Shown piece by piece: positions 22,101 through 31,406 of a stretch of 64,000 nucleotides of DNA. The first letter of the stretch is position 1; each line of letters begins with the position of its first letter. Made by a program: the position numbers and the translations under genes. The notes beneath the pieces were generated by a model. It worked only from the letters and a program-made list of their open reading frames with translations, searched no databases and was not told the DNA's origin. This DNA comes from Diaporthe sp. PMI_573 (taxonomy: Eukaryota; Ascomycota; Sordariomycetes; Diaporthales; Diaporthaceae), in the NCBI GenBank assembly GCA_021399435.1, contig JAJTUP010000027.1, positions 806,001 to 870,000 on the forward strand, given 5' to 3'.

Positions 22101-24761
22101 AAGCTGACTGGACGATACCGGGGTGCCGTCTTCCGCGGTCTGAGCGCCGTCCTGGTGTTGAAACTGTGAACTGTTCCGAGGGGAGCTTGAATTGGCTGGG
22201 TGTCTGATCGGCGCATGAAGCGACGCGATATGGACCGGGTGTTGCTGTGTGAGCGACTGAGATGCCGCGCGAATCCGGGTGCCCTGCATGTCCACACTCG
22301 GTTTGCGAGAACCACCAACATCGATCTGGTTGACTACCGATGCGGATCGCTGGCGGCTGGAATCGCTCTGGCCGCCGGGCGAAATACCGTCTTGGAATTG
22401 CCCAGAGTTGACATTCGGGGAACTGCCAACCTGCCGGATTGGCACCGCTGTCGCAACTTGCACGACGCCCAAGGGTTGTTGTTGGTCCTGCCCCCTCAGC
22501 GGAGTAGACAACGGAGAGCCCTGTCGCGGGGGCTGCTGTCTCTGAGCGACAGCTCCTCCTGGAGCCTGTGTTGTCAGAAGGGGACTCGCGGAGGATTGCG
22601 TGACGGGCGAAATGCCAGGCGATGGCTGCCGCTGCTGGAACGGGCCAGGTAATGCCGCATTCTGCCTCTGCATCGGATCTTGGCCGTTGAGTATCCCCTG
22701 ACCCTGGTATTGTTGTTGTTGTTGTAGTTGCTGGGCCCGTTGGGCCAGCCCAGCATACTGGCCCTGCGGTGGTATCACTGGTTGACCCTGCATACTCAAC
22801 TGTTGGCTCTGGGCCGGCAGGAAGAAGCCTGACTGTCCAGGTCTCTGCACCACCAACATCTGTCCCTGAGGATTCAGACCCTGGGGCTGGTCAAGCCCTG
22901 GGGGCGACCGCGGCGGTCTCTGCTGAGCGTGCTCCCTGGTCCTGGAATCTGACCGCTTCCCGAAGATGTTCGACAGCAGGTTTCCGCCCGAAGGCTTCCT
23001 GCCCCTTTCCTCCTCGGCTATCGCACCCATGGCGGGAGGTGAACCGTATCCCTGTCCTGATGGGGTCCGCCCGTGATCCGAGATGCTGGGTCGCGAGCCT
23101 GCGGTTGAGCTCCTCGGGCGCCCATATCCTGACATCTGGGCATCGTCGCCGGACCCACCGTATGGGCTCATCTGGTCCGAATAGCCCATTGCACCCCCCG
23201 GGGGCGGCCGTTGCCCCTGAAAAGACGGCCTCTGGTTTGCGCCATAGCCCGGTGGTTGCGACGGCTGGTTGTCTGTCTTGTCGCGGTTGAGCATGCCGGT
23301 GAGCTTAGAAAATCTCTTCTTTGGTTGTCCAGGGCCGAAACCGACGGGTGGTGGGCCCATCGCGCTCTCTGCAGTTGCAGGCCTGGAGACTTCTTGGTTG
23401 GAAGAAGAATTGATGCCCAGGCCGCTGGGGCGGGTGAAGAAAGGGCGCTTCTCCTTTGGCGGGCTGAATGAAGCACCGCCGAGGCTATTACCCGTAAAGG
23501 GTGCTCCGTCACCGTTGGGCTGCCCGTTGCCACGAAGACCGAAGAAGTTAGAGGGCCCTCTCCTCCCCTGGTCGTCGACGGGGATGCTTGCGTCAGACAC
23601 ATCATCTGCCGTGAGACCACCGCTGGGTTGTGGCCGACCAGTCATGGCGTCGCGCTGGTCATTTCCGTTCCCAGCAAGCCTGTTGCGTATGCTTGAGAAG
23701 ACGTTGGAGTTACGCTTACTCTCGGGCTCGTCATGGAATTGTGAGTTTTGAGTGATGTTAGTGGAGCTTCGGGCCAGAACAGCCCCTTGTGTCTGCTGCA
23801 TGAACGGGGCGTTCGGAGGCTGGAAATCACCGTTCTGCGAGGACGGGCCAGCAGATGAGACCATAGCAGGCTGGCCAGGGCGACGTGAGTCAACAGGTGA
23901 GTGAGTGGGGGGCGAGACAGACCTGGTGGACAGAGCACCGGTCTCCTTGTCGATCGCATAAGCCTGGTTCTGCTGCTTGAGGGACGAGATACTTGGTGAG
24001 TGTCGGTGTCTGGGAGAGGAGAGGGGCTGCTGCAGCTGGGACTGCTCTATCTTCCAGCCGGGCGGCACGTTGAACTGGCCGTTGGACATCAGGCTGGGCG
24101 AGGACATGCCTGGCGGTGGAGAGGAGGACTGGAACTGCTGGTAGCTGACTGGGCCCTTCGGTCCGGGGTAGCCGGGCTGCGAAGGGCCAGGCTGGTGGTG
24201 CATGATGTTGAGACTGGCGTTGGCGTTGCCATTGCCGTTGGCGTTAAACTGGTGAGGATGGGCCGAGGATGGGAAGTGCTGGGGGCCGGGCTGCTGTGCG
24301 TGTGGCGACTGCATCATCACGTAGGGACCCTGCATGAACTGAGTGCCGTGCGGGTGAGGCGAGGATGACTGGAGTTGGTAGTTCATGGTGGGAGAGGCGA
24401 GGGGCGACGCGCCGGGCACAGGCCCAGGACGGGCACCGTTGCGGCTGTCGTTGAAGCCGGGGTTGGTGCTGGTGCTGGTGCTGATGCTGGTGCTGTTGAT
24501 ATAACCGGCGTTATCTGGGGTGATGTCGGCGTTGAAGATTGCGTTGGCGATGCGGTTGCCGCCGCCAGCCAGGTAGTAAGGATGTGGAGACGGGCGTTGG
24601 AGGTGGCCCGGTGGAGAAACAGCGCGATGGGGACGGTTGAGGTCGGCGGCAGAGATGCCCAAGGCGGAACCAAACTCGGGGCCCGGGCTGATGGGAGGGA
24701 GGCCGACAAAAGAAGGCTGGCGCTGTGGCTTGGGCGCAGAAGGTGATTCGAAGACGGACAT
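19167..24761 (-). CDS. Very large Q/P/S-rich intrinsically disordered protein
   Basis: I place the start at ATG 24761 (MSVFESPSAPKPQRQPSF), giving 1864 residues. The frame stays open upstream to 25508, but that part is low-complexity and does not look like protein. Almost the whole chain is Gln/Pro/Ser/Gly-rich with poly-Gln runs. Short ordered islands stand out: KKRFSKLTGMLNRDK, a GTFSKFLKSGKTFVHQISDS and GMKGMMGVFKRPPKEP segment, and a charged C-terminus (SQEIFEEHKRKQLVRDMEEK, then TSYPGQEWNPYGD). The islands are basic amphipathic motifs that could bind membrane or partners; that is inference. I do not recognise a named family. No intron is seen in 5.6 kb, unusual beside its neighbours. Confidence 0.8.
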   Translation of the reverse strand: MSVFESPSAPKPQRQPSFVGLPPISPGPEFGSALGISAADLNRPHRAVSPPGHLQRPSPHPYYLAGGGNRIANAIFNADITPDNAGYINSTSISTSTSTNPGFNDSRNGARPGPVPGASPLASPTMNYQLQSSSPHPHGTQFMQGPYVMMQSPHAQQPGPQHFPSSAHPHQFNANGNGNANASLNIMHHQPGPSQPGYPGPKGPVSYQQFQSSSPPPGMSSPSLMSNGQFNVPPGWKIEQSQLQQPLSSPRHRHSPSISSLKQQNQAYAIDKETGALSTRSVSPPTHSPVDSRRPGQPAMVSSAGPSSQNGDFQPPNAPFMQQTQGAVLARSSTNITQNSQFHDEPESKRNSNVFSSIRNRLAGNGNDQRDAMTGRPQPSGGLTADDVSDASIPVDDQGRRGPSNFFGLRGNGQPNGDGAPFTGNSLGGASFSPPKEKRPFFTRPSGLGINSSSNQEVSRPATAESAMGPPPVGFGPGQPKKRFSKLTGMLNRDKTDNQPSQPPGYGANQRPSFQGQRPPPGGAMGYSDQMSPYGGSGDDAQMSGYGRPRSSTAGSRPSISDHGRTPSGQGYGSPPAMGAIAEEERGRKPSGGNLLSNIFGKRSDSRTREHAQQRPPRSPPGLDQPQGLNPQGQMLVVQRPGQSGFFLPAQSQQLSMQGQPVIPPQGQYAGLAQRAQQLQQQQQYQGQGILNGQDPMQRQNAALPGPFQQRQPSPGISPVTQSSASPLLTTQAPGGAVAQRQQPPRQGSPLSTPLRGQDQQQPLGVVQVATAVPIRQVGSSPNVNSGQFQDGISPGGQSDSSRQRSASVVNQIDVGGSRKPSVDMQGTRIRAASQSLTQQHPVHIASLHAPIRHPANSSSPRNSSQFQHQDGAQTAEDGTPVSSSQLGASFPPQTRRVSHGVMAGQQPQTSDQQQAVSVQSSPSESPAPNPSQQVSPPGVPPKNSPAPNPGQVFGSTPTQSWQNPGGQGQSAPIAQQSSVYRPSGPQIAAVVQSFSQQQPQSPWSIGRQNGFGQSGPPGQQFPPGQFPQGMMMTSPPQEPRSEKEGTFSKFLKSGKTFVHQISDSQSMNDKPKPEKENKGMKGMMGVFKRPPKEPKQPESGKPPPGGPQWATGIQAGQVPSSMQQYGSNQSPQGKQTGSRLPQMQMPPKAQQVMGIGEGEQKIPVDPQEQAPQYQASQAQAQAYSNGQPSPELPRAQQPRITSQPYPDNQNERSSPQKTSSPLTQQQTRPQPQIGRPSFSGDTSQAAHEMPPHHQQQQRRPSQPPTAQIQSQTPAPTSSNMRAHNVKQQMAQRAPEPQYAPVPIPQGYATVHGEGMAAAKPDVMRTLPYGQPLPMPQAGTQYQGSPQQWAYPGMAPGQMNAGVPPQMVQQGWPQYPPYQGTPPPMIMAQQPPPQQQYIGHHATPSPPLQGQQPPPHIPAQQQQHMPQPPVHPQYPTTAPGQQHHVPQQTVSPSQHAGLATSQQVAPALADAPQTGPENGQQRAVPQTQQQLSPVPDANPVNPVQTDRGGQPQLQQPEAVKPEFTQAPLQAVPRSTFAVAKPQPGQAQLQPHQGSNLVPQRQTSGASEVSSLTSVPATNQGGSSTQSSEGTHQVQQQAANVGPERIVISPEPAYERPPVTLTDDPPKMESPAPSSSAEQEDIYGATPRQSRHVSPVQHKEYQQQQDAVAHSVDRSPAQEPSGEPEAKFAGPLPNRSPETKPAAKNRQSPAQQSFVVDVPPVIIEPATATNPSAPSPGPRVSIAKYTSPSEVEPPSPTDSELGKKRKSDSGSETRQGEDDINGAGANGASSNKPVQTSQEIFEEHKRKQLVRDMEEKIALNPTEPDSTMLGPGGKKKGEDAPLMSATSYPGQEWNPYGDAWIDDDL

Positions 24762-27081
24762 TGTCGTCGTCTTGACGACAGGATCGTCCTCAACCCAAAC
24801 AGTCGAGTCGAGGGCGGCTGAAATGGAAGCGAGCGAGCGAGCAGGAGGGGAGGGAGATTGGCTGCGACAGCTACCATTGGACGGAATCACGCGGGACTGG
24901 GCTCGACTGGGCTCGACCGGGCCGTGGACGAGACAGGAAAGGACAGGCAGGACAGGGCAAGGGAGGAGAAGGACTGGGAAAGAGATTGCAACATAAAACC
25001 AACAGCCTGCAGCCGGTGTAACTGTGTGTGGGCAACTGGTCGGATGCTTGGAGGAGAGGGAGTAAATAGCCTGCCTGCCTGCCTGCCTGCCTGTCGCCAA
25101 CCGAGGGCTGGGTGAGCCGGGAGCTGGGGGAGAATCGGAAGGATTCGCCAGATGGGGCCAGCTGAAATGAGAAGAGCCCGCATACAAGCAACCGCAACGG
25201 CAACTGTGACCTTGCAGCTGGGGCCCGGCAGCCTCGCTTGTGTGCTGTGCCCTGCCGTTTATTATGCTCTGCTCTGCTCTGCTGCGCTCCGCTGCGGGCT
25301 GTTGTTTGCCATCGAGGCAGTGAGATGATTTTGATTGACCCTGGCTGGCGATGGCGGTTGCACACAACGAGGGGGGGCCACCGGGATTCCACGCATGGGG
25401 GCCAGAAACCCCGTCACAGCCCACACACGGCAGTCTTGTCAAGCCCCAAGGCACAACCACAACCCCGTCAGCTTCCAACTGCGGCCGCAGCTGCAGATTA
25501 AAAAACAAAACAAATAATAATAATAATAAAAAAACAGTCTCCCACCAGTTCGAGAACCCCCACCGCCCCCAGAATGGATCGGATCGGATCGCCGGCCGCT
25601 GCGATTAGACTGGCGACTCGGGACACACGGCTGATGGGCTGGCCGCTGCGCACCAGCAGCACCAGCCATCCAGCCATCCAGCCGTCCAGCCATGCTTGCC
25701 CCCGGTGACCGAAGAGCCCACATTTCACCGGGGCCCTAGTGGTTTTTCAAAAGCTGTCACGTCAGCGCCAAGCTCCAGCTACTTACGAGCCAGTACCGGC
25801 GTGCTCACATTAATGATGATGCAGGCGAGTCAACGGTGGCACGAATTAGCAACCACGTGTGATCCTCCCGGGATTTGGTGAAGTGGTCCTGATCCATAAC
25901 TCGAGTGTCAAGGGCTGGAATACGGCTCAGTATACTGTTTCCAGCTAGTGCGCAAAGCACAGCCGCTGTGCTCCAAAGCAAAATCTAGCTCAGAGTTCGT
26001 CCGCGAAACATTGGACGAACTTCGAATCTCTGATGCTGCGTGTCTACTCCAACTGCGGACAGTTGAGCTTAGACCGCGCAGTCTGTCTGCAGAAGCTAAC
26101 GACGTATCAGCCGCACATGGTAGGATAGGGCCTTACAAGGCGCGACTGGTTGGATGATCATCGGTTCGTGGACAAGTTCGCAGCAGGTAGATAGATAGGT
26201 CGACCCAAAACGTCAGGGCTTGTTGCCCATCGCTGCCTGCCTGCCTGCATGTGGATGGGCCAGGGGCCAGCTTGAGCTTGAGCTTGAGGTACATGTGCGG
26301 CTCCGACTCTGGGGTATCCACGGCCTGAGATGCTGCGAATTGCTCACAGAGGCATCGCAGATCCCCGGGGTCGCAGTCCTGGAAGTCGTGAGAGATGACG
26401 GCCCTTGCGTGGCCTGATGCCAGTATGGAGCTCGTGGACCGGGAGAAGCAAACCAGATAAACACCATGGTTACATTCCTTGGGTGTTGCAGGAGAAAATA
26501 AGGGCTTCGGAAATAGGTGGACAACCAAACCTGACAAGCCAAAGAAAGGTTACAGTCATGCGCCTCGTCGTCAACGGGCGAAAGAAACATAATGCGTGCC
26601 TGTATCGCACGGCCGGAACAAAGAGGACTGCGAGCATGAAATTCCTTGTCGAAACCGGAAAATCACCGGCGCAGCTGCTGCGTTGTTTTCATGGTCTCGG
26701 AAGCATTTGAGGTATTACCGGTCAATTATCAAAAGCAGCTGTCGAGACCACCGCGTCCAGGGCATGAAAAGACTAGGGCGAATAATCCCTGATACGAATT
26801 AAGCGCTGCCTAACGTGTTGCCTTTGGCAACGAAATCATCGCTCGCCCCGAAACCAAAGTCATTGTGTGATGGAATCTCAACGCCCGCTGTAGCCTAGTC
26901 TCCGCATCACATTGGGCCAAATCCCACTACCTCACAAGCCCCACATATCCATTTGCAAAGTGACTTCCTTGCTACCACACCGTGACAAGCACGCCTTGTG
27001 TCGTCGCAAAAACCAGAGATGGTGAAGACTCGAGAACCAGGAGAGATTTCGCCAGAATCAGCAGAATTTCGAGACTCCAGT
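24762..27081. other. Intergenic region
   Basis: The first ~750 bp upstream of the large gene are open on the minus strand but consist of CCTG/GCCT repeats (25076-25094) and CT-rich DNA, so I read them as promoter and leader. (AAT)n lies near 25513-25528. From 25700 to 27080 I see no supported gene; short ORFs at 26133-26590 have no recognised domain. Confidence 0.45.
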
Positions 27082-27894
27082 TTAGACTGTGCCATCGTTC
27101 TTCTCCTCCTTGACATCACCCTTGACTTCGGCCTTCACATCGGCCTTGTCCTCCTCAGACTCGCCCTTGGCGACGTCAGGAGACTTGAGGTCAGCGGCGG
27201 CGTTTCCCTTCTTTGGGGTAACAGGGGCCTTCTTGCGTGGCTTCGGAGCGGACTTGACCCGCTTCGCTGCGGCCTGCTCCTCCTCGCCGGCCTCCTCGTT
27301 GATAGCCGCCAGCTTGCGTTTGCCCTTGCCCGTGGGGGGTGTCTTGCCACCAGCCGGGGGGTCGGGGGCCTTCATGGTCCAGTTCATCTTCTTCTTAATC
27401 AGGGTCTGCAATAGCTTGGTCAGTATTTTGATGCTGTGCGCCTTCCTCAGGTTGCGTGTTTTGCTCACCCAAGCGTTGACCGCGGAACGCGGGTTGGTCA
27501 TGTTCAGCTCGCTGGCGAGCTTGGGGAAGTCAATCTGTGGGCAAAGAAGTATGGGTTAGTAGATCGCGCAAAGCAAACAGTAGTCGTGAAATGACACTGT
27601 CGGAGGGTGGCTGCCGCATCTGCCGCGACGATGCCAGTATCAAACGAGCATCATTGCCAGCAGCGGGACGGTTCACATGGAAGACACGGATGCGGAATGA
27701 TTGTGATCAGGGCAGATTGGACCTTGGTGCAGATTCTTGATTCTTACCTCAGGGGCGGCCTTGAGGCAAGTCATGGCCTTGGCCAAGATCTCCTGCTCGC
27801 GCGCGGTGAGGGTGTCAACGGCGCCACCAGCAGCAGCAGCCTTGGGAGTGGCCGGGGCAGCACCGTTCTCGGCGTTGTCAGATGTGTTTGCCAT
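27082..27894 (-). CDS. Small basic/acidic-tailed nuclear-type protein (putative Myb-like or HTH DNA-binding)
   Basis: Exons 27894-27748 and 27534-27082 with a 213-nt GT-AG intron in phase 0 (AAPE|IDFPKL); 199 residues. After an Ala/Gly-rich start, residues ~25-75 (LTAREQEILAKAMTCL, then IDFPKLASELNMTNPRSAVN) look like a three-helix Myb/SANT-like unit seen in many small fungal proteins. The second half is Lys/Pro-rich (KRVKSAPKPRKKAPVTPKK) and ends in an acidic Glu/Asp/Lys tail. This suggests a nuclear, nucleic-acid-binding role, which is inference; no target can be named. Long intergenic regions flank it. Confidence 0.72.
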
Positions 27895-29572
27895 GTTGAG
27901 AAGATGGAGAGAGGGGCTATGATGATGTGGCGAGCAAAACTTTCGGTTGCTGCAAGACGGTGGTGTTGCTTGCGTGAGTGCGTGATGTTGATGGTCAGGA
28001 CGGGAGGGTGCAGGTGTGGGAGGGGAAAAGCTGCCTGATATATGAAAAGCAAAAACGGCTGCAGCTCACAGCTCACAGCCCAGACCTCCAACAAATACAC
28101 GCTAAATCGGAATGATCCTGGGAGATAATTGCATGCAGGTCATGGCATACAGTGATTCAGAGCTCAAGCATTTGTTCGTCCGATCCATCATGCGAATCTC
28201 GTCACATACAAATTCGTAAGAGGGCGTCGTCATTATTGCCCTTGATAATTCAAACTTTCAGGCCCGAAAACGTATCTGCAAAGAGGTACTTGTTGTTTCT
28301 GCCCAGAACAATGACGGCAGAGTTTCTGTTGACGAGTCTACCTTGTTGTTCAGCCAAGAATCAAAACTGCCTATTGAACGTTGCCGACAAATGACTCCTA
28401 AAGCCAACGACTCCAGACACACCATACAATTGGAAATACGACACTCAAGTCCAGCATGCCAACATTATGGGCAGAAAATTCGGAGATGCTCGTGGCTTGT
28501 TCATCTGTCACACTCTGTCACAGCCACTCATCCACATCTCGACATCCACAGCATCGAGGTCGGCCTGGCACATAACTAGCTCATTTTTCCGTCTCAAATG
28601 TTTAGCACATGCGCTTGAAGACGGTCAAAAGTCTGCGCCGTGGATCTCACCCCAATGACAGAACGCAGCTCGCGGGAAGCTGCTCCACATCACATGTATA
28701 ATCCAATTTGTTTTAAGCCTGTAAATTATTGACATGTTTCCAAATCAGGCTCATGGCCAGTTGGCACTTCACATGACGTCGGCGCCTAGCACTTATCAAA
28801 CGAAGTGAGTCGCCCTTCAAACGCGGCGTGCAGGGCGGAGAAGCTGGTGTAATCCTCCGAAGGGAGACTGTCCCCTCTGTAATCAAGGACGCAAATGAAG
28901 AAGTACAAGTGCCAGCCAATTTGATATCCCGAAGCAGTGTCTCGACCCCTAACTCAAGGGCAAGGTAGAGCTTCTGGACCTGTTAGAATTGGAAGGAAAA
29001 ACAGCACCGGCCTGCATCAGCTCTGGATTTGATAAGAGATAGCTATATGGCCAGATACCCATCACCTGGGGGCTACTCGCCGGCGTCGTCACAATGTGGG
29101 GCCAGCCAGCTTCACCTCTGCCTGTGAATGGGTTCAAGTCCAACAACACAAATCGACAACAGCCTGCAGGCCCTCATCCTGATTTCCGGCCCAGTCGTCT
29201 CTGACCCAACCTTTTACAATCTCAACCTTTCCCTATAGCGACCAGCGACACGACCTTGAGCCACCACCCAACAATCCACCACCATGGTTGTCAAGAGCCT
29301 AGACGGTGGCGACGAGTCCACTTCATCTTGATCCCTTCTATTCGTTTGAACTTCCACCTTCAACGTCCAGGTTGACACTTTTCAATCTAACCTGCTTCAC
29401 CCACCCAACCCCATCTTGCCTGCCTGCGCTATGCCAGACTCCCCATTGGCCGTTGCGTCGCATGCCCTCGAGCAAACGTCTTTCTCACGCGTCGCGTCAC
29501 GTCGCGCCACACCGTGTCCCACCCCATCCAACGTTTGACTAACAGTCTCTGCAGGAGCCCAAGCTCGAGCAG
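27895..29572. other. Intergenic region
   Basis: Nothing coding is supported. The right end (29160-29570) is CT- and A-rich like a fungal promoter and has ATG 29284, followed by a stop after 15 codons, and an acceptor-like CTAACAGTCTCTGCAG at 29538-29553. Confidence 0.4.
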
Positions 29573-31069
29573 ATGGTAAGTGGGTGGCTGCAGCGGAGGG
29601 AGAAGGGCCCGCGCTGCAAGAGCTCCAGCGACTCAGCGTCCAAGGGGACCACGCGAAGCCCCTCGCGGCCAAGCTGGGAGCCGTTCCTTGGTTGGGCTTT
29701 GCTCGTGAACTTCCCTCTCACATCTAGCTGCCAGGCCGGCGACATGCAAAGGTGGTCCGGTATGGGCTTCCAGAGCCGGAGGGAAAAAAGCGAGGACTTC
29801 TCCCTCTTCTGCCTGGTGGTTCGCCGGTCACCTTCTGGTCAATAGGTGGCTCGTGGCCGGCGTCAGTACCCGACCGGTGGAGGGCGCAAAGGAGGCAGTG
29901 CCAAAATTTGGTTGAAGCCCGTGGTAATAGGTTTAGGGAGGCTAGTCGCCTCCCTCGACTCAGTAGTAAGGGCGTCGGATTAGTAGATGCTTACATTTTG
30001 GTATGCGGTGTAGTCTTTTCTTCGGCTGCCGAGGCCCGGCTAGTCCCAGCTCGTCCGGGAGGAGTTGAGGCTGCACTGGGGGAGCTATGTCTGCGTGCCC
30101 GTGAGCCGGTCTGATTGTAAACCCGAAGAATTCCGGCCACGATTCAGTGTAGTACTCGGGGGCTCGGATAGGTGTAGGTGGTTGGGTCTCTTCTTGGGAT
30201 CTGGCTTCTGCGACCTGGTGGCTGTGACTTACTTAGTGGCCTACTGCTAACTTGGATGCAGAGCCAGGGCACGTCCAAGGTCCATGCTGGCGACTGCAAG
30301 GACAATACCGTCGCCAACCTCGAGATCCGCATCTTCAAGCTAGATAATGGTAGTCAGAATCACATGGGCGCCCTTTGGAAGAAATTGGCCAAGGAGCGCG
30401 CATTCCTCTCTTCCAAGGTGGACAAGAAGCCCAGCCAGGATGCAGCCATGACCGTCGAGGAGCACGAGAAGTTCATCACCGAAATCGCCGAGATGGCTAC
30501 TCGAGCCCACCTTCGCAAGGTCCTCAAAGAACAAGGTCAGGGTGATCGTCAAGGACGTTGTTGAGGACGCCATCGAGGGTGTTGTCGAGGATGTCATCGA
30601 GGACGTCGTCCACGAGAAGCTCGCGACCATATGCCGCACGCAACAGCAGCATGGCCGCCAGATTGCTGCCATCATGAACTGGATTCGGGATATCTGGTTG
30701 ATGCGATGTGAAGATCCAAGGATTTGGAAGCCACTGGCACGACGGGCCCGATCACCAAACCCCCCGTGAGTCCTTACACTACTGACTGGCACGGCCGGGA
30801 CCCCCGACCTTACTCGGCCTGCTACCTAACACGCTGGACCGCCCGCAGAAAGCCGAGCCGCGCCCGGTCTCCCGGGAGCAGGACTCTGAGCTCCGAGGCG
30901 GCGGCATGACCATCGGCTTCAACTGCTGCCGTGGTCACTGCAACTGCCGTAGGCATCACTCTTCTCCTGTCACGGATCCCCGTCCTTCATGTTTCGGAAT
31001 GGCCTAGAATGCAATACTCTAGGACCCGTAGCAGGACTAACCTCATACCTAGACGAGACGTGCTGCTGA
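29573..31069 (+). pseudogene. Hypothetical gene with frameshifts and a Cys-rich tail
   Basis: Several pieces look coding on the plus strand: an ATG at 29573 directly before a GTAAGT donor (acceptor 30261); frame 1 from 30262 (SQGTSKVHAGDCKDNTVANL, EIRIFKLDN, LWKKLAKERAFLSSKV); then frame 2 (VIVKDVVEDAIEGVVEDVIE) from about 30540; then frame 1 again (LEATGTTGPITKPP) to a GTGAGT donor at 30770; then KAEPRPVSREQDSE and a tail TIGFNCCRGHCNC-HETCC ending at 31069. The tail is continuous only if the introner-like intron 30949-31052 is removed (C|AC). Two frame changes without clear introns suggest a decaying gene, assembly errors or unrecognised introns. I know no family for it. Confidence 0.45.
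30949..31052 (+). repeat. Introner-like element in hypothetical gene
   Basis: 104-nt candidate intron, GTAGGC...ACCTAG, opposite in genome orientation to the ATPase copies but sense to its own host gene. It shares CATCACTCTTCTCC, CACGGATCCCCGTC, TTCATGTTTCGGAATG, CTAGAATGCAATACT and CCGTAGCAGGACTAAC with the other copies. It lies 17 kb from them. Confidence 0.85.
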
Positions 31070-31406
31070 AGGCTGGCACGAGGGAGGGAATCAGGTTCTC
31101 AGCCGGAGATATCTGATGATTTGGGGGGTTCTGGGTAGCAGCCCGATGATCGACGAGCCGGCGTGTGCGAGACCCTCTATGCGTTTTGATTTTCATACAG
31201 GAGCAGCAAAGATTGCCCTTAAAGATACCCAATTTTGCTATTCGACTATTTAGACCACTGTCACCATAAACATTATTCCGGAGCCAGCACAACGGCTCCT
31301 GGCACGATCCCGTGTGAAACCCACACCGAAAGCTCCTTTGATACGCCCGTACCCTGCCGGATTGAAACCTCCCGCCCAATGCATTAACGAGCACAAGTAG
31401 AGCTCG

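Noticed and set aside
24762..25508. N-terminal extension of the large disordered protein
   Set aside because: The upstream part of the open frame contains CCTG repeats and no protein-like pattern; the ATG at 24761 begins sequence typical of the rest.
26133..26590. Overlapping minus-strand ORFs with CDPGDLRCLCE resembling a CFEM-type Cys pattern
   Set aside because: Only a single short match, no signal peptide and no further cysteines in register.
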